A DNA stretch of 64,000 nucleotides, taken from Streptomyces sp. SJL17-4. GTDB taxonomy: Bacteria; Actinomycetota; Actinomycetes; Streptomycetales; Streptomycetaceae. A program made the position numbers and the translations under genes. The DNA is taken from contig NZ_CP104578.1 of the NCBI RefSeq assembly GCF_036826855.1, positions 62,001-126,000 of the forward strand, in the 5' to 3' direction. Each line of letters begins with the position of its first letter. Position 1 is the first letter of the stretch. Under the pieces are notes generated by a model. That model made no database searches. It saw only the letters and a program-made list of their open reading frames with translations, and was not told the origin of the DNA. Of the stretch, positions 59,695-64,000 are shown piece by piece.

Positions 59695-61683
59695 ATGGCC
59701 CTGCCCGCACCCCATCTCGACGACCGTCGCTTCCAGCAGTTCGTCGACGACGCCAAGCGCTACATCCAGCAGGCGTGCCCCGAGTGGACCGACCACAACG
59801 TCTCGGACCCGGGCGTCACCCTGGTCGAGGCGGTCGCGCACATGGCGGACCAGCTCGTCTACCGCCTCAACCGGGTCCCGGAGAAGAACCATCTGGCGTT
59901 CCTGGACCTGCTCGGGGTGACGCTGTTCCCTCCCGCGGCGGCCCGCGCCGACATCACCTTCCGGCTCTCGGCGCCGCAGCCGGAGCCGGTGGTGCTGCCC
60001 ACGGGCACGGAGGTGTCCACCGGGCGTACGGAGACGGAGGAGGCGGTCGTCTTCGCGACGGCCGCCGATCTGACCGTCGTGCCCTGCTCGTTGACGCACC
60101 TCCTGCGCCAGGAGGCGGGTGGGGCGCCCGAGGACCGCTCGCAGGATCTTCTCGGCGGTGAGGACGTACCGGCTTTCTCTCCCCTGCCGCGCGTCGGTGA
60201 TCTGCTGCTGCTCGGTCTCTCGGCGGCGGTGCCGGACTGTGTGCTCGTCCTCGACCTGGACAGCCGGGTGGACGGCGTCGGTGTGGACCCGCGCAGGCCG
60301 CCGCTGGTGTGGGAGGCGTGGACCGGGGCCGAGGGCTGGGTCGTGTGCGAGGTCGACGAGGACAGCACGGGCGGGCTCAACCGCCCGGGTGAGGTGGTGC
60401 TGCACATGCCGTCCGGGCACGCGGTCTCGCGTCTCGGCGGGCACGAGGCGGGCTGGGTCCGCTGCCGGGTCGTCGAGGCCGCCGCGGGTCTCCCCTCGTA
60501 CAGCGAGTCGCCGACGGTACGGGCGGCCGGGGCGTTCACCATCGGCGGGACGGTCCGCGCGGCGCACGCCGAGGCGGTGCGGAACGAGCAGCTCGGCGAG
60601 TCCGAGGGCGTGCCGGCGCAGCGGCTGCGACTGGCGCACGCGCCGGTCGTGGACCGGCCGCCGCTGCTGCTCCAGGTCGCCGAGCGGGCGGACAGCGGCG
60701 TCGACGAGGAGGACCCCGAGGCGGGCTGGCAGGAGTGGACCGTCGTCCGCGACTTCGCCTCCTCGCGCCCCGGTGACCGGCACGTCACCCTCGACGCGAC
60801 CACCGGCGAGATCGCCTTCGGGCCGTGCGTACGTCAACCGGACGGCACGCTGCGGCAGTTCGGGGCGGTTCCGCCGAAGGGGGCGGCGATCCGGGCGGTC
60901 CGGTACGGCACCGGGGGCGGCCGGGCGGGGAATGTGGCCCGCTCGACGATCACCGTCCTGCGCAGTTCCATCCCGTACATCGCGCGCGTGGAGAACCGCG
61001 AGGCGGCGCGGGGCGGGGTGGACGGGGAGACCGTCGAGGAGGCCAAGTCCCGTGCGCCGATCAGCCTCCGTGCGCAGGAACGGGCCGTCACCGCCCGGGA
61101 CTACGAGGAGCTGGCGCGCCGCGCGGCGCCCGAGGCGGCGCGGATCTCCTGCCTGGCGGCGGACGCCGCGGAGGCGGGCGACAACGCGGTCCGGGTCCTG
61201 GTCGTGCCGCAGGCCGTACCGGACCGGGGCGGCCGGCTGCGGTTCGAGCAGCTCGTGCCGGGCGAGGAGCTGCTGTCCCGGGTGACGGGCTTCCTCGACG
61301 AGCGGCGCCCGCTGGGCACGCGGCTGGCTGTCGGGCCGCCGTTCTACCAGGGGGTGACGGTGGTGGCGACGCTGCACTCCTTCCGGGCGGCCGAGGCGGA
61401 GCGCGTACGGGCCGAGGCCCTCGACGCGTTGTACGCGTATCTGGACCCGCTGACGGGTGGGGCGCACGGCGCGGGGTGGCCGTTCGGGCGCCCGCTGCGG
61501 GCCGGTGAGGTCTTCGCGGCGCTCCAGCGGGTACCGGGCGTGGAGCTGGTGGACGAGGTCCTGCTGCATCCGGCGGATCCGCTGACCGGCCGCCGGGGTG
61601 ACACGACGGACCGGATCGAGCTGGCGCCGTCCGCGCTGCTCTTCCCGTTCGACCATCGTGTCCGTGTGATCGAGGCGCGGTGA
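59695..61683 (+). CDS. CIS baseplate J-like wedge protein (Pvc11-like)
   Basis: 662 residues. The gp6/baseplate-J pattern: DDRRFQQFVDDAKRYIQQACPEWTDHNVSDPGVTLVEAVAHMADQLVYRLNRVPEKNHLAFLDLLGV at the N-terminus, then AARADITFRLSAPQPEPVVLPTGTEV and ARVENREAARGGVDGETVEEAKSRAPISLRAQERAVTARDYEEL, ending with FDHRVRVIEAR. GTGA overlap with the next gene. Confidence 0.95.
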   Translation: MALPAPHLDDRRFQQFVDDAKRYIQQACPEWTDHNVSDPGVTLVEAVAHMADQLVYRLNRVPEKNHLAFLDLLGVTLFPPAAARADITFRLSAPQPEPVVLPTGTEVSTGRTETEEAVVFATAADLTVVPCSLTHLLRQEAGGAPEDRSQDLLGGEDVPAFSPLPRVGDLLLLGLSAAVPDCVLVLDLDSRVDGVGVDPRRPPLVWEAWTGAEGWVVCEVDEDSTGGLNRPGEVVLHMPSGHAVSRLGGHEAGWVRCRVVEAAAGLPSYSESPTVRAAGAFTIGGTVRAAHAEAVRNEQLGESEGVPAQRLRLAHAPVVDRPPLLLQVAERADSGVDEEDPEAGWQEWTVVRDFASSRPGDRHVTLDATTGEIAFGPCVRQPDGTLRQFGAVPPKGAAIRAVRYGTGGGRAGNVARSTITVLRSSIPYIARVENREAARGGVDGETVEEAKSRAPISLRAQERAVTARDYEELARRAAPEAARISCLAADAAEAGDNAVRVLVVPQAVPDRGGRLRFEQLVPGEELLSRVTGFLDERRPLGTRLAVGPPFYQGVTVVATLHSFRAAEAERVRAEALDALYAYLDPLTGGAHGAGWPFGRPLRAGEVFAALQRVPGVELVDEVLLHPADPLTGRRGDTTDRIELAPSALLFPFDHRVRVIEAR

Positions 61684-62273
61684 GCGGGTCCGCGCGGGGT
61701 ACGGTGCCGGGCCTCGCGACCCCGTACCCGCTGGGGGCGGCGCTGCCCGCCGTCTACGCGGAGGACGACTTCGGGCAGCGGTTCGTGTCCGGCCTGGACG
61801 TCGTCCTCGCTCCGCTCTTCACCGTCCTCGACTCCCTTGAGGCGTACTTCTCGCCCGCGCTGGCCCCCGCCGATTTCGTGGACTACCTCGCGACCTGGGT
61901 CGGGGCCGAGCTGGGCGGCGACGAGCCGCTGCCGCTCCGCCGGCACGCGGTCGCCTCGGCCGTGGCGCTGCACCGGGTGCGCGGCACCCGGCAGGGTCTC
62001 GCGGCGGCGGTGCGGCTCGCCTTCGGCGTGCCTCCGGAGATCACCGAGAGCGGGGGTGCGAGCTGGTCGGCGGCGCCGCTGGGACCGTTCCCCGGGGCGC
62101 CGGTGGCCGGGCTGCACGTGGTTCTCCGGGTCGCCGACCCGGCCGCCGTGGATCCGCACCGGCTGCGCGCGGTCGTGGCCGCGGCCCGTCCCGCGCATCT
62201 GCCGTTCACGGTCGCGGTGACGATCTCCCCGCCGTCCTCGGCGACCTCTTCCCGTCCATCCGAAGGAGCTTGA
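61680..62273 (+). CDS. CIS phage-tail protein I (Pvc12-like)
   Basis: 197 residues: LPAVYAEDDFGQRFVSGLDVVLAPLFTVLDSLEAYF, DFVDYLATWVGAEL and ASAVALHRVRGTRQGLAAAVRLAFGVPPEI are the gpI/gp7-type wedge motifs. Start GTG overlaps the baseplate J stop. It joins the baseplate wedge to fibres; no fibre gene is seen in the window. Confidence 0.92.
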   Translation: MSGSARGTVPGLATPYPLGAALPAVYAEDDFGQRFVSGLDVVLAPLFTVLDSLEAYFSPALAPADFVDYLATWVGAELGGDEPLPLRRHAVASAVALHRVRGTRQGLAAAVRLAFGVPPEITESGGASWSAAPLGPFPGAPVAGLHVVLRVADPAAVDPHRLRAVVAAARPAHLPFTVAVTISPPSSATSSRPSEGA

Positions 62274-62278
62274 CCCTG

Positions 62279-63571
62279 ATGAGTGACGCGCCCCAGTCCC
62301 GCCCCTGCCCGGACTGCGCGAGCCCGGTACGTGCGGCGGACCAGTCGTTCTGTGACAGTTGCGGCGCGTTCCTGCGCTGGGACAGCCCGGCCGGCGCGGC
62401 GAGCGAGGAGGGCGGGTCCGCCGCCACCCCGTCCGGCACGTCGGCCCCGCCCTCCGCGTCGGCTTCGGTTTCGGAGTCCGCGGGGACGGTCCGGGAAGAG
62501 CCGGCCTCCGCGTCGGCGGACGATGCGCCGCAGGCCACCGCGGGGGATTCGGCCGGCTCCCCGGCCGAGGGGACGGACAGCCGGTCCTCCGTCGGTCCCG
62601 AGGAGGTGACCGCCCCGCTGCCCGCCGTGGCCCCCTCCTCGGAGGCGCCTTCGGCCGCACCGGAGCCCGCGCCCGTCCCCGTACCGGAGGTGGCAGGGAC
62701 GGCATCCCACGGGCCGGCCTCCGACACACCGTCGGACACGCTCGTGCGGTCCCTCCTCGTCCCGGTCCCGGGCCGTAGTGCCGCGGAGCCGGCCGTCGCG
62801 GCGCCGGTGCTCCCCGCGCGTCCGGAGGCGGCGCGGCCGACGGTGCGGGCCGCCGAGGCGGCCGTTCCCGTGCCGGGCGGCACGCCGTGTCCGGCGTGCT
62901 CGCTGGCCAACGCCCCGGGCCGTCACTTCTGCCGCTTCTGTGCGACTCCGATGGTCCCCGAGCAGCTCTCGACGGCCGAGGGCCCGTACGCGGGCCGGCG
63001 TCCCGGGCTCAGCCGCGACCGGAGCCGCTGGATCGTCCGCGCCCTGATCGCGGCGGGCGTCGTCACCGTGGTGGTCGGCGGCATCGTCGGCGGTCCGCCG
63101 GCCGTCCGTGCGATCCAGGACCACTTCGCCAAGCGGGTCCCGGTCCACCCGGTGGCCTGGGCCGCCTCCCACTCCGCGCCGAAGCAGCAGGCGAAGCTGG
63201 CGGGCGACGGGTACTCCAACACCTGGTGGGGCACGGGGTACGCGGGCGACTCGGCGGGTCAGTACATGGAGGCCAGGTTCGCCGAGCCGACCGATCTGCT
63301 CAGCGTCCTGATCACGCCGGGCAGCTCGAAGAACACCACGCAGGCCGACGGCCAGGCGACCCCGCGCACCTTCGACCTGGTGGTCAAGGACTCCTCCGGC
63401 GAGACGCACGTCTCGCAGCACCGCATCAACGACGGCGGCACCCAGCGGGTCGACGTGCGGGTGCGGGACGCGCTGACGGTGCAGTTGGTGCTGCGTACGG
63501 CGTGGCGTGCCGACCCCACGAAGCAGGTGGCGGTCGCGGAGCTGGAGTTCTTCGGCAGGTCCGTGTCCTGA
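62279..63571 (+). CDS. CIS-locus zinc-ribbon/TM/galactose-binding-like membrane protein
   Basis: 430 residues. Two CxxC zinc ribbons (CPDC/CDSC at 11-34 and CPAC/CRFC near 206-224) flank a Pro/Ser/Ala-rich acidic linker. One TM helix (about 251-270, IVRALIAAGVVTVVVGGIVG) precedes an extracytoplasmic beta-sandwich (about 285-430, SNTWWGTGYAGDSAGQYMEARFAEPTDLLSVLITPG, VAVAELEFFG) like F5/8-type or NADase-type glycan-binding domains. ATG 62279 fits GAAGGAG better than the overlapping TTG 62270. The ribbons would lie in the cytoplasm where the CIS sits, suggesting a membrane dock (inference). Confidence 0.85.
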   Translation: MSDAPQSRPCPDCASPVRAADQSFCDSCGAFLRWDSPAGAASEEGGSAATPSGTSAPPSASASVSESAGTVREEPASASADDAPQATAGDSAGSPAEGTDSRSSVGPEEVTAPLPAVAPSSEAPSAAPEPAPVPVPEVAGTASHGPASDTPSDTLVRSLLVPVPGRSAAEPAVAAPVLPARPEAARPTVRAAEAAVPVPGGTPCPACSLANAPGRHFCRFCATPMVPEQLSTAEGPYAGRRPGLSRDRSRWIVRALIAAGVVTVVVGGIVGGPPAVRAIQDHFAKRVPVHPVAWAASHSAPKQQAKLAGDGYSNTWWGTGYAGDSAGQYMEARFAEPTDLLSVLITPGSSKNTTQADGQATPRTFDLVVKDSSGETHVSQHRINDGGTQRVDVRVRDALTVQLVLRTAWRADPTKQVAVAELEFFGRSVS

Positions 63572-63690
63572 CTCCCCGTCCGAGCGGGCAGCGGCCCGGA
63601 GCGGGCGGAAGTCACGGGGCGGGACCCCTTCTCAGGGGCGGGGCCGGGGAGAACGATGATCCCCTGGGTACCTGACCGAAGGAGGGGTCC

Positions 63691-64000
63691 ATGCGCAGCT
63701 ATGCCGGCGTGCTCATCGGCAATCTGATCCTCGCCGCGTTCGCCGGTCTGGCCGGACCGGTGCTCCTCGTCGTGGGGTACGTCGCCTGGGTCGAGGGTGC
63801 CGCGTGGTTCTGGGTGGCGGGCGCCCTGGGCCTCGGGGCGGTGGGAACGGCCGTGATCCCCTTCGCAGCGGTCCGGAGCGCCCGGCAGGAGTTTCCCCGG
63901 ATCACCCGGCGGAACCGGGAGCGGGACGCGGGCCCCGCCTACGGGGACGACACCACGGTGGTGTGGGCGCCTCGCTCCCCCGGGGGTGCGGTGGGCGCGC
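63691..64000 (+). CDS. Small membrane protein, truncated by window end
   Basis: ATG 63691 preceded by GGAGGGG. 103 codons are visible: two hydrophobic helices (about 6-33 and 35-62, GNLILAAFAGLAGPVLLVVGY and FWVAGALGLGAVGTAVIPF) then a basic, polar tail (SARQEFPRITRRNRERD) that runs off the end. No family recognised; position just after the CIS genes. Confidence 0.65.
   Translation, partial: MRSYAGVLIGNLILAAFAGLAGPVLLVVGYVAWVEGAAWFWVAGALGLGAVGTAVIPFAAVRSARQEFPRITRRNRERDAGPAYGDDTTVVWAPRSPGGAVGA

Noticed and set aside
56820..59756. 978-codon minus-strand frame opposite the spike and LysM genes
   Set aside because: Antisense shadow of well-supported CIS genes.

Overview
The window is high-GC DNA with strong third-position G/C bias, many GTG/TTG starts, ATGA/GTGA start-stop overlaps, a subtilisin-inhibitor (SSI) gene, SbnA-like, DasABC-like and LuxR-type genes, and a cytoplasmic-type contractile injection system (CIS) locus of the kind known in Streptomyces. 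It is almost certainly a Streptomyces chromosome. I see no tRNA, rRNA, CRISPR array, transposase or integrase.

Layout. 0-17 kb holds single genes and short operons: an SSI protease inhibitor, an alpha/beta hydrolase, an MpaB-type oxygenase, a Cys-depleted thioredoxin-like protein, a Rieske oxygenase, a DUF2975/XRE membrane-regulator pair, a DUF805 protein carrying a TTA codon, a HIT-like protein, a Ser/Thr kinase with a coupled membrane partner, a dienelactone-hydrolase-like enzyme, a MerR-methyltransferase fusion, a secreted lipase, a mycothiol-type isomerase-family protein, a second NAD-dependent DNA ligase and a secreted zinc DD-carboxypeptidase. A broken sensor kinase (17.2-17.9 kb) marks the edge of the next block.

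17.9-25.7 kb is the most interesting block. Six overlapping genes on the minus strand (metal-chelate binding lipoprotein, FecCD-type permease, ATPase, DUF364 protein, GHMP kinase of the L-threonine kinase type, CysK/SbnA-like PLP enzyme) lie opposite a divergent MFS exporter. The shared promoter region contains a Zur-box-like palindrome. I read this as a compact, zinc-regulated metallophore (zincophore) locus with synthesis, export and re-import. The Zur-controlled aes (EDDS) genes of Amycolatopsis japonicum are the nearest precedent I can name, but the relationship is unverified.

25.8-34.8 kb: a glycosyltransferase, a VOC protein, and a two-component system divergent from a lipoprotein-adaptor-ATPase-permease MacB-like efflux operon. 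These are followed by an ADP-ribosylglycohydrolase ending at a strong terminator, and the 3' remnant of an F420-dependent LLM oxidoreductase.

34.8-42.5 kb: two adjacent GntR/UTRA paralogues divergent from a sugar ABC transporter (lipoprotein plus two permeases), a GH20 hexosaminidase and a secreted CBM3-GH16 protein. This is a polysaccharide-uptake locus organised like dasR-dasABCD, with GntR-type palindromes in the divergent promoter. A FUSC-family membrane protein follows.

44.8-64 kb: the CIS locus. A LuxR-type regulator (preceded by a possible 34-codon leader ORF) overlaps DUF4255 and AAA+ genes, ending at a perfect 22-bp hairpin. An oppositely oriented membrane/peptidoglycan-binding protein follows, then sheath, tube, small baseplate-type proteins, a 971-residue Pro/Ala-rich VQR-repeat protein, second tube, LysM hub, spike, gp25, baseplate J, tail protein I and a zinc-ribbon/TM/sugar-binding-like protein. 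The window ends inside a small membrane protein. The two membrane proteins of this locus are candidates for docking the particle to the cell envelope.
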